Shown here: positions 1 to 9,934 of the stretch, piece after piece | Layout: each line of letters starts with the position of its first letter | How positions within the stretch are numbered: the stretch's first letter is position 1 | Assembly: GCF_040807025.1 (NCBI RefSeq) | Contig: NC_090968.1 | Location: 7,119,906-7,183,905 of the forward strand | DNA from: Struthio camelus | Lineage: Eukaryota > Chordata > Aves > Struthioniformes > Struthionidae | Length of the DNA: 64,000 nt | Direction of reading: 5' to 3' | Translations under genes and position numbers: made by a program | The notes under the pieces: generated by a model | What the model was told of the DNA's origin: nothing | The model's input: the letters and a program-made list of their open reading frames with translations, nothing else | Databases searched by the model: none

Positions 1-168
1 CTGCAAAAAAGAGTCCAAAGTGAGAGCTGGCCTACATTTCTTCTTGTCCTATCCATTAGGTGAAGGGGAGGGCAGCTCTGAGTATACTGTTATGCTGCTG
101 CATTTTCATAATGGAAACGGGCACCAGCAGTTGTGGTTGAACCACATTGCTCTGCTTTATTCCTTTAG

Positions 169-328
169 AAACAAAGCCAGAGACGCCTGAACCGGTGAAA
201 GAAGAGGCCTCCCACATTAATGTGGGGATGTTGAATGGAGGGCATCGCATAGACTATGTGCTGCAGGAGAAGCCAATAGAGAGCTTTAATGAATATTTAT
301 TTGCACTACAAGGCCATCTCTGCTATTG
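169..328 (+). CDS. DDHD2: DDHD2 penultimate coding exon (partial gene)
   Basis: DDHD2 is an intracellular phospholipase A1 and triglyceride lipase of the DDHD family, acting at ER/Golgi membranes and lipid droplets. This exon encodes the C-terminal part of the DDHD domain, with the recognisable stretches [20 protein letters not shown] and [15 protein letters not shown], close to the vertebrate protein as I remember it. The acceptor follows a pyrimidine tract ending TTTAG at 168; the donor is TTG|GTAAGC at 329. The exon starts in phase 2 and splits the final Trp codon, which the next exon completes. The catalytic serine and most of the gene lie left of the window. Confidence 0.93.
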
Positions 329-564
329 GTAAGCTTCTGCATAACCACTAGGCTTCAAGTTCATGTCTGATAACGTTCTGTCTACATCACCTTTAAAGTT
401 AATACAGGAAAAAGCCTTAACTGAGTAAGCAAGCTATGCTCCTTGCCTGTAATACAGACACAGTGGGTGGGTAGGGCCAGAGGAAGAAAACCAGTGAAGT
501 TCTCCTTTCTCAGTACTATCTGCTGAGGGCTGCATCTACACCATAACCACCATGGATGCCCTGA

Positions 565-705
<141 letters not shown>

Positions 706-3375
706 CCAACCTGTGCTCTTCTGGCAGTTTGATGTAAGTCACCTTGCCTATACCTTTGTTCTGAATTTCCTAAGAGACCTTAGAAGGCATCTGGTCCGCT
801 TGAGGGAAAAATGTTTCATATTCTTGTCGCCATGCCAAAGGGAAGAGATCATTTAGGGTTTTTTTCTGGCCTGTCAGCATGTTTGGCTTCTTTTCGCCTA
901 ACTTGCACACAAGCATTATCAGGCACAAGGATGGCTAATAGATTTCTGCTGCTGAAGATATGGGCAAGAGCAATTGCTCATGGCATGTATGATCATTTGC
1001 ATCCACCAAGGAAATGACCAGATATGAAGCCTATACTTTAAGCCTCCTGGGCTAAACATTTCTTACAGACATGTAGGGAACCACAGCATGAACCTTGCTG
1101 TTATTACAGAGCGTGTATTCACCCTATGCTGCAGATTGTTGGGAGAGGGTAGACTAAGGGAAAGATTCATTCTTACTGTTTCTTGTACTCCAGGTCTACT
1201 GCTGGCAATTGCTGGATACGGGAGACTGGGCCAGATAGATGGTCTGCTGTAATACAGCTATTCTTACATTTTTCTTTTGCTTTCTTAGACCCAAACTAAC
1301 TCAGTACTCACCAGGAAAGTCCAGATTTCTTCTCTGCCTTCCTCCCTCCTCTGCTGCTGTGTCCTGCATGCTGCTTCCCAAGTACCTGCTGCTACCTGGA
1401 GATGTGGATGATTTTCCTCCATTTTGGGTAGAAAAATCAAAGGAAAACACTTCTGCAAAAACACACACAGCACTTGCACTGTGACTCCCTGTGGCAACAT
1501 GTACTCTTAACCCTTCACCCTACAACCTGTGTGACCACCTTGTAAGTTATCACACCAGTACAAACGCAGACTAGATGTCTAGGCTAGGAACTGACATACA
1601 AGGGCCTGAAATCTGCTCCCGACTTAGTGAGGAAACTTGTAGCTTGCAACCTTTGAGAAATAAAAGCCTTAAAAGTGCAGTGTGGAGAGAGCTATAGCAG
1701 GCTTGCTGAGCAAAGGGGCCTGCTGACTTCTCTCAGGAGAAGGATGAGGCATTGTCTCTTTCCCTCCTGTAACAGTGAGCACTAGAGAGGCTAGAGCATG
1801 CGAGGTGAAGAACAAGGAGCACAGGCATCTGCTAAGCAAGCAGGAATATGCCTACCAACCACTCTTATCTCCCTGAATTGCTCCTTCTTGGTTCCTTCAG
1901 GAAGGACTGCCCCATAAAAACAACTCATGAGAGAAGCATGTTTGTGAATACTTGAACCAGGCTTTACTGTCTGCTGTAATACATTAGTATTGATTTCTCA
2001 GCATCATTGTCTTTGAGCCTACTATGGCCAATAAACAAAGGGCCTCCCTGAGGCACTGCACATATCCTGTGTAGGATGGCAGCGCAGCTCGTGCCTACGT
2101 CTATCCCATGCATGAAGCAGCCATATGTCCTCAAGTCTATGGTCAAGAGTATATGAGGGACAGCCTTTTTTGAAAACAGTTTGGGAGCTTGTCTTCTATT
2201 CCCCGTTCCTTGAGTTCCACTGCTGAAGTCAGGTTTTAGCTGGAGAGGTGTCTAGTTGAAGTTTATTGATTAGGGATCTAGACCCTCTGGCCTGAGGCGC
2301 TCTGTGCCTCATGGAAGCCTTCAGGGAGGGATCGAGCACATCTACCTCCCTCTTCATGACTACATACAAAAGCCAGAATGACAAGTCTCAATTCCCATGG
2401 AGATGGAACCTCATGCTAGGAAAGATATACCTCCAGATTGAAACTATAGCTAAATCAGGGGGAAGCAGCTGCTCCTCAGCACTGTCCAAGCAATTCAGAG
2501 CCCTGGAGGGACAGCTCTTCCGTGCTATGCAGGAGCATGGAGCAAAGCTACTGTTCTGCTGCTGTGTGGCTTTCAAGGTGGCTATAAGGACTTAGTGCCA
2601 GCTGGGCTCCGGCACTACTCCAGTTGTTGTTTTTGTTGTTAAATATAAGAAATGCAGCTAGTGAAGTCAGAGCCCAGGTCATAGGGTTTGGACACTATGT
2701 GCTAATGACTCCACTGAGGAAATTAAAACAGTTTTGCACAGAGTTAGGTCTGCAGCTCATTGACGTGTGTTAGCTCTACTCTAAGGGTAACCGGGCCAGA
2801 GAGCCTCAGGTGATCTGTCCCTTGTGACCAAAAACATCCAGGCTGACTCACTGGCTAGGCTGAAGCCTGAGCCTCTGAGCAAGGGGAAGGCAGATGTTTC
2901 AATGATGTGTAAGGTCATTGCTCTGACTGTTTGGAAAGAGCCAAACCACTTTTCCTTCCTACCGACTTTTGCCCTGCGTGGGGTAACAAGCCTTTTTTCC
3001 ACAGCTTCAGTTTGTTTGTCCTCCATTGTACTACATTATTTGCACTATTTAAAAGGTATTGTTTGCAACCCACAACCCTCCTCCCATCCAGAAAGAACTG
3101 AAGCTGGTTTTTGTTTTTGTTTTTTTTTTTTTACCTGACTGAAGAAAAAGACATGCTGCTCAGTCGGAGCCTGAATTACTGATTGATTGCTAAAGCGTCT
3201 CCTACAAGAGTATCAAAAGGAACAGTCTTAACAGGGGATACTGTCACGATCAGCTTGTTAAGTTATGCACTTTGTATAAAAAAAAAGAAAAAATTAAATA
3301 CGTTTTAAATGTTATTTAATGTCTTTTCCAGTAAAAGCCAAAATAAATAAATAAATAGGTGGCTGTAGTGTGCGC
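706..3375 (+). other. DDHD2: DDHD2 3'UTR (inferred extent)
   Basis: There is no coding signal after the stop. AATAAA signals on the plus strand occur at 1659-1664 and in a short (AATA)n run at 3341-3357; the second would give a 3'UTR of about 2.7 kb, the first about 1 kb. A GATGTAAGT donor-like string at 731-739 could permit splicing within the UTR but no matching acceptor is obvious. The end point is inferred. Confidence 0.55.
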
Positions 3376-3990
3376 ATGTTTGGGTGAGACAGAGGGAAAG
3401 GGTTTAGGAACTTACAGTTGCACAATTTCAAGGGAAAGTAAAGCTATTTCTGTAACTTCTTCTAAAGTAAAATGCAGGGTCCTGATGGGCTGATGAGGCC
3501 CAAGCTGAAGATGAGGGAGTGTTTTCATTACTGTCATTATGTGAGCTCAGTAGAGGCACACGTGCCTAGCTCTGCCATAGTCTCACCTTGCTGTTTGCAC
3601 ATATGTACACTTGATAAAGAATGTGCATATCTATGCAGGAAACTAGTGAGAAATAACTACTTACAATCATATTGCCATATAGCTGTGCCTTGGATTTCTC
3701 AGCAGCATTCTACCCTTCCATTGTCTAAGAAACCAAACTGGTGCAGAAGAAAAAGCAACTCTAAAAGGATGCTTTAAGACACCATTTCATTTTCTGCTGA
3801 TTGTCATCTCTTCACAATTATGTGCTGTATTAAAGCTGCAAAGAAAGAGATTAAAAAAAAAAAAAACCCACCACCTAGAAACCCATGCAGACATACCAAA
3901 GTAAATGGTTTATACAGCAATAAACCCAGATATCAAAGTAAAGTTTTTAGTATTGCAGGTAATACAGCTCCCACTTAAAAAATTAAACTT
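3376..3990. other. Gap between the convergent DDHD2 and PLPP5 3' ends
   Basis: This 600-bp stretch lies between the last plausible plus-strand AATAAA (about 3342) and the last plausible minus-strand one (3992-3997). It holds an A-run near 3855 and short open frames on both strands that match nothing I know. No gene recognised. Confidence 0.5.
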
Positions 3991-3991
3991 C

Positions 3992-4581
3992 TTTATTTGG
4001 CAGATTAGGAAAAAAAAGCAGGGTGAGCACAATAATAATTAATAACACCAATAACAATCTACTTTCATCTTCCCTCTCCCCACTAAATACATGGTTAAAG
4101 ACTGCAACCTTGTACTTACTACTCCAGATTTATTCAACTGTGATTTAACAGATGTACTTAAACTTAGTGCAAGGTCCTGCACTTCAACATATTCTTTCTA
4201 TGAAAAAGGATGCTCAATTGAATTGAAGGAGAACATCTGATCATGCTTTCTGCATTCTTTCACTGTAAAGTGGACAGAAGAACACTCATCCATACATGGC
4301 ACACAAATTGTCACATTTTTCCAGTTTTCACATCAGGATCTTCTGTAACCAGGCATTCCTCCTGTAGGCTTGCATGCTGAATACCTAGCTCACTTCAGAG
4401 CAGGTCCAAAGGAAGGGACACCTATAAAATTTTGTGAAACTAAACATAGGCCTACTGAGCAGGACAACTTACCGACACTGCAGAAACAAGAATTCTTGTT
4501 TGTTTTTCAAGTTTATCCTCGTTTGAGTCACTTCTTGTGGACTATGACCAACCTGCCTAAAGTCTTCTCCTGCCCTATCAC
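3992..4581 (-). other. PLPP5: PLPP5 3'UTR (inferred extent)
   Basis: This follows the PLPP5 stop at 4582-4584. Minus-strand AATAAA signals (TTTATT as given) lie at 4129-4134 and 3992-3997, so the UTR is about 450-600 nt. Which signal is used cannot be told from sequence. Confidence 0.6.
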
Positions 4582-4751
4582 TTATACATCTAGGCGAAAG
4601 CTGGAAGTCGCTGGCTTTTCTTGGTGCACTGGCAGTTGTTTGGATTTGCACAGGAATGGCTTGTGGCACATGGAGTCCATCAGTGGAGGGTAATATTGCC
4701 TGTAGCAGAGGTACGCGAGCACGAAGCCGATTGCTGAGCCAACTAACACAT
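4582..4751 (-). CDS. PLPP5: PLPP5 last coding exon
   Basis: Begins with the Asp of PAP2 motif 3, then [20 protein letters not shown] and PPLTD, a final membrane segment. The tail ends SSFRLDV with TAA at 4584-4582. Acceptor TTGCCAGCAG. Confidence 0.93.
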
Positions 4752-7700
4752 CTGCTGGCAAAACCAGAATAGAGTTAACTTCCTTTTACTCTTGCAACCA
4801 CGTAAGTAAATTTTCCAGCAGGCTGCTTTTCAGCCTGCTCACAGCACTTGAGGTAGCTCTGCAGCTTAACACCTTGCAGGCAACAAAAAGATTACCACTA
4901 GAGAAGTAATCAAAAAACCTAAGTTCATGATTTTGGGCTCTGAATGTCTCTATATGCAGCAACGCAGACCCTGTCTTGCTCTGAGCTATCGTGGTGCCCT
5001 GCACATGGCACCTGGTTCTGCCCAGCCCCTTCGACCCCCTCAGTGCAGGTCAACGAGCAGACCCTGACTCACCTTGCCAGTGGTGCTTGTAATCGCAGGT
5101 GCGGGACAGAGCAATGAGGGTGGCGGAAAACAGAGGGAGCAGGAAGGCACAGAGCCGCAGAGCCCGGCCTCTTCGGCCTGGAAGGAAGCAGTGCAGCTTC
5201 CCCGCTAGGTAGAAGGCAGAGAAGGCGAGACCAGCAAAAGCAACTGGAAGAGAAGCGCGTCACTTCAGAAACAGCTCTCGGAGCTTTGAGATAAACATGG
5301 GCCCTCCGCCAGCCGTCATCCTCACCCCTGAACCTTGTTATGGTGGGCAGACTGACGGGCAGTCTGCACTGCCCGTGCAAGTCATGGGAACCGCTGGTGT
5401 GGGGCGAGTGGTGGAGCAGCCCTAGCAGCTAGTACATGGCAAACATCCTTCTTCTCTAGAGCTGCAGACAGCTTCAGACCACATCTTGTGTCCCACTGCT
5501 TTGCAGAGGGAAAGCTGAAGCCGTGAGAGAGGCCAATGAATTTGGCCAAAGTTGCAGTTGCCTGAAAGCAAACCCAATCCACCCTCCCCATGGGCTTCTG
5601 CTCACTGTACTTGGCTGTGTCTGGGGCTGCAACAGATAGGGGATGCAGAAGCACTTACACGAAGCATGTCCACTGGGGAAGCTTTTGCGTCCCTCGGCCA
5701 CTATGCTAGGGTCTCCTGTGCACACCAGCTCAGCGTTCACTCGTCCGTCTGGGAAGCAACGATAAAAGAAGTCCGGACGTGGCCTAGGACAGAGGAGCAC
5801 AGCACATAGCCTGGCGGCATGGGCCGGCCACCCCTGGACAGTGGCTCCGCCCACACACGGTGCTCCTAGCATGGTCCTCAGGAGCCATCTCAACAGCCAG
5901 TGCTTCCATGAAGCACCTATGTCCAAATGCACTTGTCAAACACCTAGTGGAGTTCATTCTACATGTGGCAATGGGAAGGTAACATGACTCAGGCCCTGAG
6001 AAATGCAAAACTGAGCATATCACTGACTTCCAATCCTGCCCAGGCTGGCAGGTTTAGATACGCAAGAACCAGACTGCAGCAGAAAACCATCATCACCCCA
6101 CTGCTGCTCAGGGCAGGGACCAATTAGGTACACCCAGCAGATTAACAATATGCTCATCTTATTCCCTTTATCCAGCAGTGGAGCAAATGTGTTACATGAA
6201 CTGAATTTCCATGTGGCCTCAGTGGAGGTCCCTTCAGACAGCCTGTGGGCACACAGAGTAAAACTTCTGAGGCTGCTGTTCTGCACAGATAACATTTTGC
6301 CATCCAGACCACATAGCCCAGAGATGTAACAGTCTCATCTGTTCCCTGTACACATGCCAAAGCACTCCTCCCAGGTATAGGGAGTGAGCGAGCTTTCTTA
6401 CCTCCCCACAATCAGCTTCAGGGCGTTTGTGAAAACCCCGTTCAGGACCAGAGCGAGGCTGGCAGCTGGAAGAGAGCAGAGAGCCAATGTCAGCATTGTT
6501 CTTATCGCAGCACGTGCCAACCTCTACCCTGACACAGCCTCCCTCAGCGCAAAGAGAAACTACAGGTGGGGCTGACTGCACCTGATAGAAGCCTGAGCTG
6601 GAGGCTAAGTCTGTTTAGCTGGAATCCCAAAGAACAACGCTCCAAGCCTCACTGCTCTTTATGCATGTCCCATACAGCTTTGAGGCATGTTCAGGTACTG
6701 GCAATGCTTGAACTTCAGCTGGAGCCAGAGAGCTCTGCTGCAATGCCCTGGCACAGCACTTGTGCTCTGACAATGGCAAAGGACTCATCTGCCAGACCAA
6801 GGACCCCCAGGTTCACAGCCACAGCGTCAGGGCAGATCTCTGCAAGGTTGCAGCTATTTGGGTTAAGAAGGAGCTCACCTAGGCAGGCTTCCCTTGTATC
6901 TTCTTCATCAGCATTCATGAACAACCTTGCCAGGACAATTAGCAGTAAAGGAGACAGAAAGGAGATGAACTGCCACAAAATGAGAAGACTGTTACGACAT
7001 GTCTATTAATGCAACAGATTCAAGTGCTCTCACCAAAACACAACAACAATTGCTTAAGCAGACTATAAACCTTTCATTCTTCAAAGCCCAGCAGCAATCT
7101 GTCACCTCCAAACACAATTTAATTTTCATCAGAACGCAAAAACCAGCTCCAGCTATATTTGGAGCAAATAACCTCTGCAGCAAACCCAGACTAAACCTGT
7201 GTTCCCCAGAGCATGGCTACTCCTCCGCTGTTTGACATCCAGTGATAACATCTCATGTACAAAAGCAAGTTTATGGGCCATAGGATGCTGGGTGTGCTAC
7301 AGCATGAAAGGAAACAGACAATAAAATAATGCACTAAAAAGCCTCTCTCTGCATCACAGTCCGTCCTGTTGCTTTACCCCCTGAGAGGGTAAGCTCCACA
7401 GAGCAGGGGAGCTTGTCTTCACTTCTCTGAAAAAGGCCCAGCACATCTTCAAGCTGGTATAAGCAATACCACTGGCACAAGAGACTGCTACTTCAGCTGG
7501 CTGCCTTATGTGCAGCTCCCTCTTCCTACTCTGCCTTCAGGTATCCCTTTGCAACATCAGTGACAGTACCTCAACTCTTTCCGCTTTCTAGGCACTTTGT
7601 AAGCACAGAGACTAGTCCTTGATCAGCAACGTCCACACTGTTCACTAGCAAAAATACAGGAGCAGCTGGTTCAGAGAAAAACAGTTATTATTCAAACATC

Positions 7701-8062
7701 TCAGGGGTGACCAATGCTATGGGATTTCACCACAACATCCACAGCTCCGGGGACATCCGTGATACATCAGAAAGGCTCTCAAGTACTTTGCTGCCATTTG
7801 GAAGTCTAGCATACGTTTTGCATTCACTACCCAATCCAAATGCTAAAACCAAGGTTTCATCCTTTAACATTAAAAAAATCCTGACCTGTGTCTTACAGAA
7901 AAGAATTGCTATTTGCTAACAAAGCCCCTGCCCAAATCAGGAACCACAGCATCTCTTCTGAATACCGCTTCCTCAGAGAAGGGGACACAATCCCTTTAAT
8001 ACTGTTTACTTGAAATCTAGTTAAAATTAGTTAAAAAGAGTAAAAGTCTAGCTGCATTTTTC

Positions 8063-8095
<33 letters not shown>

Positions 8096-9265
8096 AAGGT
8101 CTTCTTTCCTTGTCTATATGCATGATGCCCATAAGCAGCTAGGGCAGCAGCTCACCGACACCACTCATTTGACCTTATCTTCTGTTTTTGTTCCCCTTTC
8201 ATTGTCTCCATCAGTCATTTTCTCTCTTGGGAGTCAGAGTCCTTTCTTATATGCCAGCTTGCAAAACTGCCCAAGCTATCTAAAATTCAGTTCACATGCG
8301 TGATTACAAGAAGTTAGGCCAAAATTTGTAATTTCATATGAAATTATTTTAACAGAATCTAGACACCTAAGGAAAACATTCTCAGAATAAACATTATAAT
8401 AAAATTCTGCTTAAAATGACTGCTTTTAAGCAAAGCATTCCCCAAAAGTGAGAGAAATGCCATACTCTACAGTACTAGCAACCTGGAATGAACACCTGTG
8501 AAATGATTCAGTAGTTTTTAATAATTTTACCTAAATCCAAAAGACAATCTGATACAGTGAAGTCTAACAAGACTAAAGAATTTGACTGTAGATGTTGTTT
8601 TGTTGGTAACAACAAAATGTACTTTCAATATCATGAATGGTATTTTCAGTATCATGAATTAAGAACTACAGGTCCTTGCAACATGTCTTTTCCCATAGCT
8701 TTGTTTTAAAATAATGCTTATAATTAGAGAAAAAAATGAAATAGATATAGGAAGCTACTAAACTTACAAACATAGGTACAGTGGGCACATGATCCACTTC
8801 TACATATGGGTTTTTATAAAGCCACATCTCCTCGGGCTGCACAACACGCTGAAACGGAGGCACAAATTCCATGATCCTGGAGAGGAAAAAAAGAGAAAAG
8901 ATTGTGGACAGGCTGCACCCACGGACAGCAGTTCAGAGCGATTTGTGCACACAGACAACTTTAATCTTCTCCCATTGCACAGGAACAGGATGCAGAGCCG
9001 TAAGAAGGCTAAGAGCAAGGGGAAGTTTGAGACCAATCAGAAATTCTTGCTACACGTCAAGCCTTATTTCCAAGGCTGCGTAAAACCCACGAAGGCCCGA
9101 CTCTCTTATTCGCCTTGCACGGATTTGCGTGCAGCGGGTGGGCCGCAGATGCTGGGCGCGGGAGGGAGCCCGCCGCCCGGCCGGCCGCACTCACGCGAAG
9201 GCGCCCAGCAGCAGCCCGCGCACCGCCGCCTCCGCCGCCAGCTCCGCCGGGCCCGGCCGCCGCAT
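4582..9265 (-). CDS. PLPP5: PLPP5, phospholipid phosphatase 5 (complete, 7 coding exons)
   Basis: PLPP5 is a membrane PAP2-type phosphatase that dephosphorylates phosphatidate-like lipids. Joined exons on the minus strand: 9265-9195, 8876-8768, 6969-6879, 6465-6402, 5783-5659, 5243-5073, 4751-4582. They total 801 nt, or 266 residues plus stop; human is 264 as I recall. All junctions keep frame and have GT donors and AG acceptors. The three catalytic motifs are intact: KX6RP at residues 107-115, PSGH at 148-151, and SRX5HX3D at 200-211 with His151 and His207 as the expected catalytic pair. Several hydrophobic membrane segments are visible, for example residues 61-77 and 92-105. The ATG at 9265 has G at -3 and is the first ATG in frame; the frame is open upstream without another ATG. 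NSD3 lies in tandem upstream. Confidence 0.95.
5073..5243 (-). CDS. PLPP5: PLPP5 coding exon 6 (PAP2 motif 3)
   Basis: Encodes [20 protein letters not shown] and continues to [20 protein letters not shown], giving the SR...H of motif 3. Acceptor TCTCTTCCAG, donor CAAG|GTGAGT; the motif's last Asp is completed by exon 7. Confidence 0.95.
5659..5783 (-). CDS. PLPP5: PLPP5 coding exon 5 (PAP2 motifs 1 and 2)
   Basis: Encodes [20 protein letters not shown], then [20 protein letters not shown]. It carries the end of KX6RP and the PSGH catalytic motif. Acceptor CTGTCCTAG, donor TCGT|GTAAGTG in phase 1. Confidence 0.95.
6402..6465 (-). CDS. PLPP5: PLPP5 coding exon 4 (start of PAP2 motif 1)
   Basis: A 64-nt exon encoding [20 protein letters not shown] followed by G; the donor GTAAGAAA splits the Arg codon of the KX6RP phosphatase motif, which exon 5 completes. 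Confidence 0.93.
6879..6969 (-). CDS. PLPP5: PLPP5 coding exon 3
   Basis: Encodes the hydrophobic segment [20 protein letters not shown], then [10 protein letters not shown]; acceptor TTGTGGCAG, donor GTGAGCTC in phase 1. Likely transmembrane plus a short loop. Confidence 0.93.
8057..8095. repeat. T-rich tract
   Basis: TTTTC repeats running into an unbroken T stretch of about 18, in PLPP5 intron 2. Confidence 0.85.
8768..8876 (-). CDS. PLPP5: PLPP5 coding exon 2
   Basis: Acceptor CCTCTCCAG; encodes [20 protein letters not shown] and continues [13 protein letters not shown] to donor GTAAGTT. The PPFQR...QPEEMWLY stretch is the family N-terminal signature preceding the first membrane segment. 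Confidence 0.95.
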
Positions 9266-9490
9266 GGCTCCGCTGCCGCAGCCTGGCCGGCCGGCCGACG
9301 TGGCTCCGCCGCCGCTGCCGCCCCCGGGCCGGCCCAGGCGGAGCTGCGGTGCGGCGGGCGGCGCTTCCCCGCGGTAACGCAAGGCGCTTCTGAAGACGAA
9401 CGCTGTAGGAGCCGGCAGCGAGCTGTACGCACCCCCGCCTTGGAGCGCCGCTGCAATTCAATTCCGGGTGGCACCAGGAAGCAGGGCGAA
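9110..9490 (-). promoter_or_regulatory. PLPP5: PLPP5 CpG-island promoter
   Basis: A sharp GC- and CpG-rich block covers PLPP5 exon 1 and its 5'UTR in otherwise AT-rich sequence. There is no TATA box in the expected place, consistent with a housekeeping-type dispersed start. The transcription start cannot be set exactly. Confidence 0.75.
9195..9265 (-). CDS. PLPP5: PLPP5 coding exon 1
   Basis: Encodes [20 protein letters not shown] then GAF, and ends in phase 2 before donor GTGAGTGC. It is very GC-rich, being inside the CpG island. The N-terminus is the least conserved part of the protein, so the start rests on the first-ATG rule and on length. Confidence 0.88.
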
Positions 9491-9504
9491 GAACCGCATT
9501 TATT

Positions 9505-9930
9505 TTTCTAAGCAGCCAACAGCTGCTGCCAGAGGTTCAGCAAGCGTACAACCACAGACAGAAAACCGAGTTCCTTGAACGTGCTTTACAAAGTCAAAAA
9601 CGGGTATGTCACAGCTGAGTTTCAGCAGTATGCACTGGGCATTGCATCTCTTTATCAGGTTGTGGGCGTTTCTGCAGCACTTCGACAGTTCAAAGGCGAC
9701 CGTATCCGACCCAGCCGGGTGCAGAACTGACGTCTTCCCCGATATTACCATTGTCACCGGTGGCAGCAGCTCCCGCGGCGCGCCCCAAGCCCCCCTACCC
9801 CACACCGGGGAGCTGTTCTGCTCCTCGGCCGTCACTCATGAACCACCTTCAGTAACTTGCACATCGCTAATGCCAAAGTTGGGCATTCTACTCTGTGCCC
9901 GGACTGAAAAGCATGAAAAAGCATCCATTC
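9505..9930. other. Spacer between the NSD3 3' end and the PLPP5 promoter
   Basis: About 425 bp of moderately GC-rich sequence. Both strands have open frames of over 100 codons (minus 9835-9500, plus from 9606), neither resembling a protein I know. A minus-strand AATAAA at 9504-9499 sits at the PLPP5 promoter edge and might be a distal NSD3 poly(A) site. Most likely non-coding. Confidence 0.4.
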
Positions 9931-9934
9931 CTCA

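Noticed and set aside
9265-9382. N-terminal extension of PLPP5 upstream of the ATG at 9265
   Set aside because: The frame is open but begins with TTG, not ATG, and the 266-residue form already matches the family length.
9106-9474. Long ORFs on both strands around PLPP5 exon 1
   Set aside because: Compositional shadows of the CpG island; only the 71-nt PLPP5 exon continues in frame through real splice sites.
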